Part shown: positions 47,031-58,151 of the stretch, one piece after another | How positions within the stretch are numbered: position 1 is the stretch's first letter | How the letters are laid out: the number at the start of each line of letters is the position of its first letter | NCBI GenBank assembly: GCA_015680685.1 | Contig: MNCI01018161.1 | Coordinates: forward strand, 275,369-339,368 | Direction of reading: 5' to 3' | DNA length: 64,000 nt | DNA from: Gnetum montanum | Lineage: Eukaryota; Streptophyta; Gnetopsida; Gnetales; Gnetaceae | Program-made: the position numbers and the translations under genes | Notes under the pieces: model-generated | Told to the model about the DNA's origin: nothing | Seen by the model: the letters and a program-made list of their open reading frames with translations, nothing else | Databases searched by the model: none

Positions 47031-50000
47031 ATGAATCCTATTACCACTTTGGTTCCTACCATGAGTGTGGAGGTATCTCACTTTTTTCCACACACAACAG
47101 ATCCTGAGCGACCACCTAGCCCAATGCGAGTATAGTAGTAGTCTCTTAAATTGCAACATCAATTTCCTGAATGTCTACCTCAAGACACAGAGCGATATAA
47201 CTTCTTATGTGCCATGATCCAAGAAAATCTACCATTGGATCATCATGAATTTTAGGAAAAATTCAACTTTGAAATCATTCATCGAAATGGAAGAGAATTC
47301 ATTCCCACTTCTAATATCACTATTCCACTCACAGAAACTACCAATGGCTTTTAAGCAAACTTCTGCAATTGAGAAAATCAAGAGAATGGGACATAATGTC
47401 TCACTATGATGAACCATTTCATGATGGCCAAGAGGAGTTAAGCTCCCATTCTAAAGGTGGTGGCCCAAACTATGCTACGATTGTCCCTTCCACCTCTATT
47501 ATTCTTTCATACCAACCATAATTTTTTGCCTCTTTCACTACTGCCACAATACTACCACAACCCAGATCCTCTTTGGTGATGGACAGTCATCAAATGTTGT
47601 CAACATATCAAAATCCAGACCCTTCAACCTCATTCCCATTTAATCATCCTTCCTAGTCTATCCAAGCCTGACATCCAACATTTGTGATTCCCACACTGTC
47701 ATACATGTACACCATGCCCACAACACAACCACATGTAAGTTTTTTTGTTGTCCCCTCCTCTACACCCATTCCACCATCGGTAGTAGGCCCAACCTCAATC
47801 GTGTGGTGGACAACAATGACTTCTTTTCCTATGGCTCAAATGTCTCACATGCCACAATATGCATAGCCCCAAACATACCAATTTTCACATGTAATGCAAC
47901 CAAACACAGGGCTATGGGCCACCCCAGAAACTAGACAAGTAACCATCCCTATGGTGCCACCAATAGTAACTACTTCAATGACACTACCCACTAGGTTGTG
48001 GGCTACTCAAACAACACCACTAGTGGGAGCTATTCTGATAGCACCCCCAATGGGACTGGCAGCTGCACCAATAGCGCCACTAGTGATGGCCACTCTATTA
48101 GCTTCACAACCCCCTGTAACACCCCTAGGTCTAGACCAAGCCTTCCAACTCATCCAAACCCTCACCAAAGAAATTAAACAGCTCAAAGCCACTAGTTCTA
48201 AAACTATTTAAGTCATGGACTTCTACCAAGATGATTCAATCAGTCTAGTTGTTCTCGTGCTTACATTGCCCCCTAGGGTACAACTTTCCCAGTTTACAAA
48301 ATACAATGTGAAAGGTGATTTGAATGCCCACCTGGTCACTTTTAGGTTTGAATCCTTGTTACTACAACCATTTCCCCATACCATCATCCACGATTTCTCC
48401 ATGTCCCTAACAAGCAAGGCCTTAGACTTGTACCATGCACTTCACTACACTTCTATCTCAATGTTAGAAGAATTGCTAAGATAGTTCGTGAATCATTTTA
48501 AGTATAACTTGAAACTAGAAGTCACTTTAGATCAGCTCATGAACATTAAACAAGAACCACTAGAATCTGTACAAAAATTTATACAACGTTGGAATGCTAC
48601 CCTAAAAGAAATATGTGAACCAATTACGGAGGCCCATTTGCTGGCTATTTTCAAAGGAGCAATAAACAATTTTATTAAGTTCAAACTATATTATTTGGCT
48701 TTGAATTCCCTTAGCTAAGCATTTGTTCAAACTAAAAGCATTTAGGATGCAACGGAGGCTTGTAGAGATCCAGCATACATAGCCTATAAAAACACACATA
48801 CAAAGAAAGACAAGAAGAAAGGAAAGATCATGGCAACCATGGTGGCCACTATGGCTAATGAGACCAAGTCCAAAAATAGTAAAAAGACAACCACAACACC
48901 TAAAGCCTCCACTATCACAATGCCTAGCTATAATAGCACTAGTCAACCCTTAGCATTAACACCCACAAAGCAAACTTTTCCAAGGCCAAATTTTGAGCGC
49001 AAGGATCACTCAAAATATATCTCGTTACCAATTAATCCTTCAATTCTTTTGAGTCAATTGCTAGGGGCCAGGCGTATCCAACACAAACAGATGTTAGAAG
49101 AGGCCCTTAAGCATCATGAAAGGTACTATGAAGTCCTTTGGTACCCCTCCTTAGCTATGCCTAATGAACCACCAGTACCATGGAACTTCAGACTAGAGAA
49201 TTTTTACGATTATCATCAATTGTGTAGGCATGATACAAATTATTTCCTAGCCCTGAAAGATGATATCCAACAAATGATCGATCAGGCCAAGTTGGTCCTA
49301 GATGAGAGCAATCCTATCCAACCTAAAAACCAATCAATGAACATTTACAAAGATCCTTTGAATGCTAACAATTTAGGTTACACTATCAATGAACCATTCA
49401 TGGTTCATGTACATCCCCCCCTCCCCAAGAATGTTGAAGCTTCAACAACAACCAAGTTGCAAACCCCCTTTATTGTTTGGGCCTCTCCATAGACATCTAC
49501 TAAACATTTTGTACTTAAAACTGCATCGCACCCCACTACAACAACGTAGGAGCCATTTGTTATTAAGGTGCAAAAGCATGCGAGTTCTCCTACTACCCAA
49601 AGTCGAGTGACAAGCACTATGTCTTACCCTCCTTATCTAAGGAAATGTGAGGAACATCTAGTAGATAAGTTGGTTACAAAATGTAATGCATTGGGCCCTC
49701 CTAAGCCCACCCCTTTGTTCACAATTCCCATGACCTCTTCATCATTAATCACTAAGGGCAACACACATGCAACCATCATCCTCTAATTCAAGAAAGCCTA
49801 CTATCCAACCCAAACCCCCTTGGGAGATTCATCTTCTAGGGTGCATAGAAGAAGAAAAAGTTAGCAAACAATTAGATAGTGGGAAAGACTTCCTAAATGT
49901 ACTTTCATAGGTTAAACAAGCCTTGAAACAAAAGAACACAACATTAATCTTATACAACTTAATAATGACCTCTACGATGCATCGTGAGACTTTGGTTTGC

Positions 50001-50800
50001 ATGTTAGCATCTACTTTTCTTAATGAAAACATGCCAGTTAAAGAGAAAGCTATCCACACCGTTATGCTTCCCTTTGTGGTTGAAGAACCATGACCAACCC
50101 AGTTAACATTTCATGACAAATCCATCAAAGATGACCTTGAAAAGGGTCAGGCAACTACCACACCCATGTTTATCATGATTTGGGTAGGTTAGTATAAAAT
50201 TTGTAGAGTACACGTCGATAACGGGGCTGCCACCAATGTGATACCATTCCCCATAGTGGAAACATTAGGCCTAGTTGATCAAATCAAGCTCATAGCAACC
50301 TCATGTTTAAAATCATTCAATGGAACACATGTCATGGTCAATGGGACTGTTACCATCAACTTTGTAGTAGGGAACTAGTTTCCCACTAGCACAGTATTCA
50401 TTGTGGTGGAGGAGATGCTTGGGTTTAACCTGATCTTGGGAAGATCATGGTTAGCCCAACTAAGATTTATCTCCTAACTCATACACCAAGAGATCCACTT
50501 ACCCTACATGGGTGGAGAAGTGGTGATCTTTGGTGATGAAGTAGCTCCTTGAACCATAAAAAATGTAAAGGCGGAGCAAGGATCAAAGATAGAGATCTCT
50601 AAAAATGAATTACCCATTCATGCTAAAATTCCATGTTTGACAAATGAGCCATCCAAAACCACTGACCTAAATGAAGAAACCATGTGGGCTGAATTGCCCT
50701 TCAAAATAGCAAATGATAGCGTAGAGGAAAACCACAACAAAGCTTCCCAAACCCATGCCTCGCCTAACCCAAGTCAGCTTAGGAAACAATTACATGATTA
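47031..50800 (+). pseudogene. G3 gag-protease polyprotein remnant
   Basis: The best preserved of the three copies. Start MNPITTLVPTMSVEV at 47031. After a Pro/Thr/Met-rich linker (47680-48180), the capsid block runs 48215-48718 (SLVVLVLTLPPRVQL, SVQKFIQRWNATLKEI, LLAIFKGAINNFIKFK). A 220-codon open stretch (48830-49492) carries a Tat-like motif RPNFERKDHSKYISLP and a CxxHDTNYFLALKDDIQQMID segment. The protease is at about 50190-50480 with VHVDNGAATNVIPF and FNLILGRSWLAQL. The frame continues to about 50800 and stops without RT. Stops are mostly TAG. It resembles Tat-lineage gag, judged by eye. Confidence 0.8.
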
Positions 50801-50889
50801 AAGTTTACCTCCACTTTACTTTAATAAATTTTATACTTATGTTTGTATGATTTCCATTTTGCATTAAGTTTTCTATTTGCATTGTCCTT

Positions 50890-51280
50890 GCCACTGGATT
50901 AGTTAAGGCAATTATGGCCCAAAACGGCCTTAAACTATCATCACGGTCCACTAAGGCCTAAAACTGGCAACACTAATTTCAAAAACCACCTTACATATGG
51001 CCCAAAATGGCCTTAAACTAGCAATGTCTTGGAATGGCCTCAAACTATCACTACAGCCTGCCAAGGCCTAAAACTGGCAACACTAATTTCAAAAACCACC
51101 TTACATATGGCCCAAAATGGCCTTAAACTAGCAATGGCTTGGAATGGCCTTAAACTATCACTACAGCTTGCCAAGGCCTAAAACTGGCAACACCACTCTT
51201 GACAATTACATTAGGTTTGGCCCAAAATGGCCTAAAACTAGCGATGGCCCAAAATGGCATTAAACTAAAATAAGGGGCCC
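50890..51280 (+). repeat. G3 spacer repeats
   Basis: About ten short units alternating GGCCCAAAATGGCCTTAAAC, TAGCAATGGC and CAAGGCCTAAAACTGGCAAC. A longer unit of about 120 bp is repeated (50930 and 51050). The TTAAACTAGCA core is shared with G1 and G2. Confidence 0.75.
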
Positions 51281-53043
51281 CAACACATTAACAAAAATAT
51301 TGGCCAAAAGAAATAAAAAAAGTTTTTTACTTTTCATTAAATATAATTCCATACTTAGAATACATAACAATAAGCATTTCATTTCAGAGAAAAAAGAAAA
51401 ATATTTTTCAATGGGCTATGAGTCTCCACTAGTATCTTTATCCCCCACTCTAGTAGGTCCTACATCCTCATTCGGGTCCTGCATAAAGCAAGAATAAAAT
51501 AATGAGCCAAATTACAATCACACATCATAAAATAAAGTACAATACAATAAAGCTTGACTAACCTGAGAGGGACCTACATCCATCTCTGAAGATATTCTGT
51601 CCATGCTAGCTACTAAGCATCAAAGTATTTCATCCGGGCTTAAGTTTGCCCAATCTTCTTCCCCAAAGTTAATGCTCACTGCAATCTTCCCCTTCTCCAC
51701 AGCCATCCAAGTGGGTGGCCCTAGAGAAAAGGTGGTAGTAGTGGTCTCCCCAGAAGGCAAGGTCATCTCTCTCTTGGGAGACTCACTGACCACCACCTAT
51801 TTTCCAAATTTATTGAAGGCCTTAGTAGCATCAATTGCATCAAGAAATAGCTTATGAGTATGTGATTTAATAGAAGCATCTCGATATTTCTGATGGTAGG
51901 TAGCATGTTCCACCATGTACATGTGTTTATGATTTTTCTATGCCTACCCCCATTTGTATACCTTGGCACTGTAATCATTCCAGTCCTAGTTCTTCTAGGC
52001 CAGTAGATCCATCTGTAAGAATTATTCAATTATTTCACTGGTAACCTTGTTTTTACCCCGTATGATTGACCAATATCTTACATAATTAATCACAACCATA
52101 TGTCAACTATCATTAGAAGTGTCATAGGTCATCAAGAAATCATTCCTTGACTGTAGATCTTCCAATTCAACCACTTGACTAGCTTTCTTCTTTTCAAGCT
52201 TCTGGACCCTCTTCCAGAGGTCTTCATTGATGCACTTGCACTCGCACATTGATCATGCCAAGTATAGCATGCATTTACTCACCACCTCATATACATTACA
52301 AGGTACCTCAGTTACCTTTGGGGGGAGCTCAAGCACAGCCTCAACTTCAATCGCCTAACTTGGGTCCCACTTCAACCAAGAAGTTGTTATACCTAGCATG
52401 AGGAAGAGTTAGTCATGAGATGATGGCAAAAATATAACAACACAAAGTGCAAATCTCATAGTGAAAACACACCTATCTCGAGATCAATTTTCCTTAAACA
52501 ATTGATCATGTCATTAAATACCCCCTCCATAAAGACAAACTTATCAAGGGTCTCAGTCCATGGTTAGAGGCGAAATGAAGAGGAAGAATTGGAAGCCTTA
52601 GTAGTAGTGTCCGTTGTGCAACAAAGAATGTTAGCATGGTGAAGGAGAGGAAAACAAAACTAACAAGTAACATAAATGACAGTGCAAAGCTCCTACCCAG
52701 CAAACCCTTACGGGTGAGAGTAGATGGATTGCCCATCGTCATACTGTCAAGCAAACTGTCAAACTCACCGATGTCAAATTGTAGCCCTTTCCCCTCAATC
52801 TAGCTTAACAGTGTAGCAGCATCTTCAACCATCATGTGCCCCTTAGGTTTTGGGGCACACTCTACGAAACATTCATATGTGGCAAGGGCCTCTTCCTCTG
52901 CAGGAAGGGCCTCCTCCTCTGTAGCTAGGGCCTCTTCTTCTTCTATAGTAGGGGCCCCTACCTCAAGGGTCAAAGCTTCTTCTTCATCATCTATTAAACA
53001 CATCTAAAGTTAGCATGCTAGTCTAACATATAACAAAACAATT

Positions 53044-53055
53044 GGGGGGGGGGGG
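53044..53055. repeat. Poly-G run (12 G)
   Basis: Uninterrupted G run in the region between antisense-gene exons. It may be length-variable or a sequencing weak point. Confidence 0.9.
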
Positions 53056-54151
53056 TGCCGAGGAAGGTTAGCTAATGAGACAATTAAACCATACTCACCA
53101 ACAAATGCAGGCTGCACTTTACAAACCTTGATTCACAATCTCTTGTCTTTTTTTTCACTGGTGCATGGAGGACCTTCCATGGGACAAGATTTCTTGCATT
53201 TCAATTTTGATTTCATTGTTTCAGTAATAAGGCATGTCCCCTTTAATGCATTGCCTATGTTAGTGGAAGGCGCTTATCCAATGTTGTCTTGTGCATGAAA
53301 GGGTTATCACACCTGATCCTTCATTGTTATCGAAAAAGACTCCCCAATAGCTTCCAGGGGATCTTGGGATCAAGTGGTGTGAAATACTTGGAAGATCCAT
53401 GGTTTGGATATTTGGGTGCAATCCTGCAACACCTAGATTCCATTCTCTTGAACCACAAAGAATTCAACAAACCATCTTAGGCAAGCAATAGAAAAGACAA
53501 AATGCACATTAAAATGTTCATCAAGCTTCTCACAAAGCTTAATCATTTTTGCCTGCAAACCCTCGATGAGATACTTGGTCTAATTATAGTGAGTTCCTTC
53601 TTCCATGACATCCCTCATGATCCAGGCCTACTCCACTCCAAGGATTTTCCTCTGGGAGAGTAACTTGGGGAAGGCAAGAGCCTATAAGATAGGATAAACC
53701 TTACGGGCTACCTCTAGCTTGATCTTTTGCATGTAAATCCCCTTGCAATCTTTGCTAGTTCCCAACCATTCTTCTATGTCCCCTCAATGGTTCACATCTC
53801 TGCCAGTCTTATCCCCTATTGGTAGACCATCAGAAGAAACACCAAAGAGATTTGCAAAGAGGTTATCTGTAATCTCAAACACCACCCACACATTGTGAAC
53901 CCATGTGCGGAAGCAGTCAGCCCTTTCTAAAAAAGAATCAATAAGGATGAGCATCTGTGTAGCTAGAATGATTGGATTTACTGCTAGAAATAGGTCCATG
54001 AGCCCAACCTCCTAGACATTCTGAACAAGGATGGCTAGGGTCCCATTTCATAACTAGAATTATGTTTCATCCACTTCACTGTATTTAAAGAAAAGGTTAG
54101 TTTTGTCATGTCCAGAGGTGACTACTGTAACCTCTTGGGATTCAACTGCTA

Positions 54152-54250
54152 CTGTAATAATCCAACAAAATGATAAAAACAACAAAGAAAAAGTAATCAA
54201 TCAATTGATCAATCAAGGGAATATTAAGGGACATGCATAACTTAACTCAC
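54152..54250 (-). other. Intron in G3 antisense gene
   Basis: Donor CCCA|GTGAGTTAAG and acceptor TTGGATTATTACAG. Position matches G1 1443-1547. Confidence 0.6.
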
Positions 54251-54525
54251 TGGGTGCAAATAGCGTGGGGAATGGTGGGATTTCCACTAGGACTTCTTCC
54301 ATGATGGGTGCACGACAAGATGCCCATTCATCATCTAACCATCCAAGTTATTCACATTTTAGGTAGAAGTTAGCATACTTGGTTGGATAGGTCCTAAATT
54401 CTCTCCCAAGTTATATTACAACGTTGGTGTGCATGTTCCTGGTAGAAGAGAAATCTTGTAAGGCTGTTTGGGCCAATGCCAATGCTCGCTCTTGATCGTG
54501 AAGCCCTTCCTTATTAATTAAAAAC

Positions 54526-54608
54526 CTGGCAACATATAAAGCACAATAAAAATTTTAACTATGCAAGAAAAATGATGTAACATACCCAAGTACCTTTATA
54601 GGACTCAC
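54526..54608 (-). other. Intron in G3 antisense gene
   Basis: Donor AACAG|GTGAGTCC and acceptor TATATGTTGCCAG. 83 bp, against 78 bp at the same place in G1 (1097-1174). Confidence 0.7.
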
Positions 54609-55525
54609 CTGTTAACATAGTAGATGGTCCCAGGTGGATTCTGAAAGAAAGTGCCCATGTGACAAATGACAAACAAAGTGTTGTACTTATGGTAACACTT
54701 AAATTTAGGCATGTGCCTACTACTCCTCCTTCTTTTGTCCCTATTCCATTCATCATGTTTGTCATTTTCTTGGTGTTTTTCCTTGTTCCTACCCTACCTA
54801 CCCCCTTTTGAGATCCTCTAATAATGAAATCTGTTATTCCTAGAACTGGTATTATTCACAATGGATTGCAAATGCTGGTTAAGAGTCTCCTCATCAAAGT
54901 AAGAAGGAGAAACATTATAATGAGAACTCCCCAAAATGAAGTCCTCACCTTCTTTGTGTGTCTACAATAACAAGTGGATGGAGCCATGTTTCACTTTTTT
55001 GGCCTCATATCAAGCTTCCATTTGCTAATCTTTATTTTTCTATGCTTCCAGTAAGCATGATCTTCCACTTCATACTCAAAATTGAGTCCTGTAATGCCTA
55101 ACCTAATAAGATTATTCAATAGCATTGTAAGAACAAATTGTTCAAGAGGCAGCATAATTTTACCTTCCATGTTCATCCATCATAGATGTTCATCCTAATG
55201 TAGGATGAAGGTGATGTCCAAAGTATAGTCATTTGAATGAGTGTAGATCACCTTAAACTGTTGAGGCACTGGAATCTTATGGCCTTCCTATCTTTTCTAA
55301 TTGGAATTTCCCATGAATGGTGGTGAAGAATCTTCCCTATGAAAAAAAGGCATATTAATGATTAAGAAAATTGATTTTCTTTCGTTATTTTCTTAGTTTT
55401 CAATGATGTTAACATTAATTTCCTTTTATCACATCTATGAATGATTTCACTATCTTTCCTAGGTAGTGTACTTTAGTTAACTAAAATCCTTGACAATGAT
55501 ATCAATGACAAGATATAGGTACCTA

Positions 55526-56351
55526 TGATGAATCATAAAAAGTCACATTTCATCAACACATCCCAATCAATGCACATTTTGATGAATCTATGCATATGCA
55601 TCGACGTGGTATACATCTATGCCTATATAAATGCACACACCCACCATATTTATGGCATTCATTAGTTAATAGCATAATGAAGTTCTTGTAGTTTCTTTCT
55701 ATGAAACTTACAACATTTTCTGAGTACTATAGTAGGAGTCAAGGATTGTACAGATCATTATTCAAGCACCAATGTACTTGGACACACTATTGTGATGGCA
55801 ATAAATATCAGATTCTTGATAAATCTTGCACACTTTCAAATAGATTAATGTTTACTTTTATGAAATTTATTATTCATGCATTTTACTTTCATGTTTCTAG
55901 TTAATTAATTAAATACATTTAATTACATACATAAGTACAACCATCTCAAGCATAACATTAATTCTTGGTAATCCCAGTAGTACTATTACATGGTAACCCA
56001 ATAGTGTTGTAACATGTTTAAGATGTGTGCAAAAGGTGAAACCAAATACTTAAGCTAGAATATAGGATAAGACATTAGTTAGTTACCTAGATTAATACTT
56101 CATTAATTACTTCATTCTACACTTAGGATAATTAGATAAAAATATAAAATTAATACAAATCATGTGCCTTGACTCCACTTAACCATACACTTGTGCTTAC
56201 ACAAGTGTAGCTAGGAAGATAACGATCACACCCTCAGTCACTATCTTTACTATTGGCATTTATAGAGATAAAGTCCATTGAATTCAACCAAATCACTAGT
56301 GAACACATGTGATTCATATGGTTGGGCATAGGGGATGCCTTCCTCTCATCA
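55526..56351 (+). mobile_element. T4: old T-family LTR
   Basis: Plus orientation, starting TGATGAATCATAAAAAGTCA (T1 in sense: TGATGAATCACAAAAGTCA) and ending CTCTCATCA. No polypurine tract on the left and no recognisable internal sequence on the right, so probably a solo LTR. The flanking 5-mers ACCTA and AGCAT do not match. Confidence 0.75.
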
Positions 56352-56952
56352 AGCATCTTATTTAAATAAAATTACAACACTTTTGAAAGGACTTTTTAGC
56401 AAATTGACAATTGGCTAAGCATTGGAGACTCTCAATGCATTTCCCATCAACAAAAAGTCAAGCATTTTATCCTCCATTACAACACACAAATATAGTAGAT
56501 CCACATCTAAGAACCAACAAGGAGATTTTTTTTCTTTTTTTGTTTTTAAGTTAAAGCTTGGAAGCACCTAGATCGTGCAACTAACTATAGAACATAACTT
56601 ACCAATTCCACCATACTTCAAGCACCATTCAAGAAACTCCTTATGCATCTAGGCATACACTTGTACACCTTAAAATTCTACTCTTGTCGCATTTTTATTA
56701 TTTTAATAAAAATTAGTAGTTTATTTATTTATGCAATTTTATTCTAAATTTAAATTTTGTGAGTTTTCTTAAATTAGATTTACATTCTCTGTTAAATTAC
56801 AATGGACCATTTACACCTTCCAAGTCCTTAGGTGATTGAAAAGACCATCCAGGGTGCTTCAAATCTTTTCCTTAGAGGTCCTTGGAATCCAAACTTAAAC
56901 TATTTCACCTAAATGTTTTGGTTTTCCAACACTAAATTTTTTAGGCATTACA
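56352..56952 (+). mobile_element. G-type LTR 3' portion (G5 left LTR)
   Basis: The end (CAAGTCCTTAGGTGATTGAAAAGA ... TTTTCCAACACTAAA ... GGCATTACA) aligns with the end of the LTR at 57055-58151. The left part is lost or displaced by T4. Confidence 0.5.
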
Positions 56953-57054
56953 AAGTGTGGTGAAAAAGCATTGGGGATGAACCTATGGTGGTGTTTCATA
57001 GTCTTTATTTATGTCTTACAAGTCAATCCTTTAAACATTAACAAAGAGGGGCTA
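56953..57054 (+). other. G-type internal 3' end with polypurine tract
   Basis: 102 bp matching 22340-22439. Contains GGGGATGAACCTATGGTG and ends ACAAAGAGGGGCTAA. It is the only internal sequence left between the two G5 LTRs. Confidence 0.55.
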
Positions 57055-58151
57055 ATGAAACACCCCAAAGAGAAATTTATGTGATAAAAAAAATATCTAA
57101 TAACCAAGAACTTGCATTGTAATTTGATTGGAATTTAAAGGCACGAATAATTACCTATTTTCTCATCAAAAATTTTATCCTATGGTCTTATTCATGCAAA
57201 TTTTTGAATATTTTGTTATGTGTAGAGTGAAATTTATAGTTTACAAGTTGTAAATTTCATTGAATCCAACGTGTGAAGGCTCAAACTGCTAATACATTGT
57301 CAAGATTAGCAAAAAAAAAGCCAAATATGTTGTTGCCATACACATTGGACTTTGGTCCATGAAAATAGCCCAAATGTACTACCAAATTTACAAGAAAAGC
57401 TTCATATATTGGTGGCCAATACATTAGAATTTTCAAATGGTGAAAGTACCAAATACATTGTATTTCAATTCCAAAAAGGTTAAAAATGTTGGTACATCAT
57501 ATGTTATAGATTTTGACCACTAAATAATGTCAAGAAATCTACTAGGAATGTTAGAAATTAAGTAGAATCAAGTTAATGAAGAAATAGCATATTCATGACC
57601 TATTTACACCAAAGTTTGCTTCATCATAAGGAATTTTGGAATTTTTCAACTCTTTCAAACATGAGACTTTTAAGAGGGAGAGATTCAATAGTTTAGAGCC
57701 ATTTTGAAGAGTAGCTTACTCAAGGCACCAAGATCTTGTTTCAAAACAAATGAACCAAGCACATTTGAAAGGATTGTAGGATAGACATTTCTACTCATAA
57801 AATTGATTGTCATCATTAATCTTAAGATGTCATGAAACAAATGCATGCCTACATCTTATACTTACTGAACATTGTACTTTTTCAAAGAATTAATATAAAT
57901 TATTTGTGGTATTTTGCATATTTTTCTTATATTTTCTATGACTTTACTTTGGTATCAATTCTATTTATTACACATTTTCTCGTTTGTTTTTCATCCCAAT
58001 TTCATATCAATGATAATTCTCTAAGTCCTCAAGAAATTGACAAGATTGTTTAAGGTGCTTTGGATCCTTTTTCAAAGCCCATGGATCTAGGGTTAAATTG
58101 TTACATGCTAGGATTTTTGGTTTCCTAGCATTGAATTTTCCAATTGTTACA
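57055..58151 (+). mobile_element. G5 3' LTR (1097 bp)
   Basis: Starts TGAAACACCCCAAAG after the polypurine tract and ends CCAATTGTTACA. Inserted in the integrase of P2. The next 5 bp (TGCTT) are the likely right target duplication, whose partner was not found. Confidence 0.6.

Larger units (their letters stand above)
51400..55340 (-). pseudogene. G3 antisense gene remnant, multi-exon
   Basis: Runs opposite to gag-protease and ends about 120 bp from the spacer repeats. 5' to 3': MLPLEQFVLTMLLNNLIRLG (about 55145), FILGSSHYNVSPSYFDEE, FQNPPGTIYYVNR, intron 54608-54526, LINKEGLHDQERALALAQTA, intron 54250-54152, then NPIILATQMLILIDSFLERA and DNLFANLFGVSSDGLPIG (about 53999-53784). Acidic repeats (52800-53003, EEEALATEEEALPAEEEA) follow, then WDPSXAIEVEAVLELPP, a coiled coil (LWKRVQKLEKKKASQVVEL, about 52200) and MDLLAXKNXDWNDYSAKVYKWG. 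Homologous throughout to G1 655-4030. No enzyme motif recognised. Stops are few per exon. Confidence 0.7.
43109..55400 (+). mobile_element. G3: Tat-like LTR element with antisense gene
   Basis: 5' LTR 43109-46388 (interrupted by T3), primer site 46394-46413, leader repeats 46590-46930, gag-protease 47031-50800, spacer repeats 50890-51280, antisense gene 55340-51400. Inserted in P. No RT or integrase. Its own 3' LTR was not identified with certainty, so the right boundary is approximate. Confidence 0.75.

Noticed and set aside
55521-56356. Target-site duplication for T4
   Set aside because: The flanking 5-mers ACCTA and AGCAT do not match even allowing transitions.
57055-58151. 3' LTR of G3
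   Set aside because: Apart from TGAAACACC the start does not resemble the G3 5' LTR at 43109, so it is kept as a separate element (G5).
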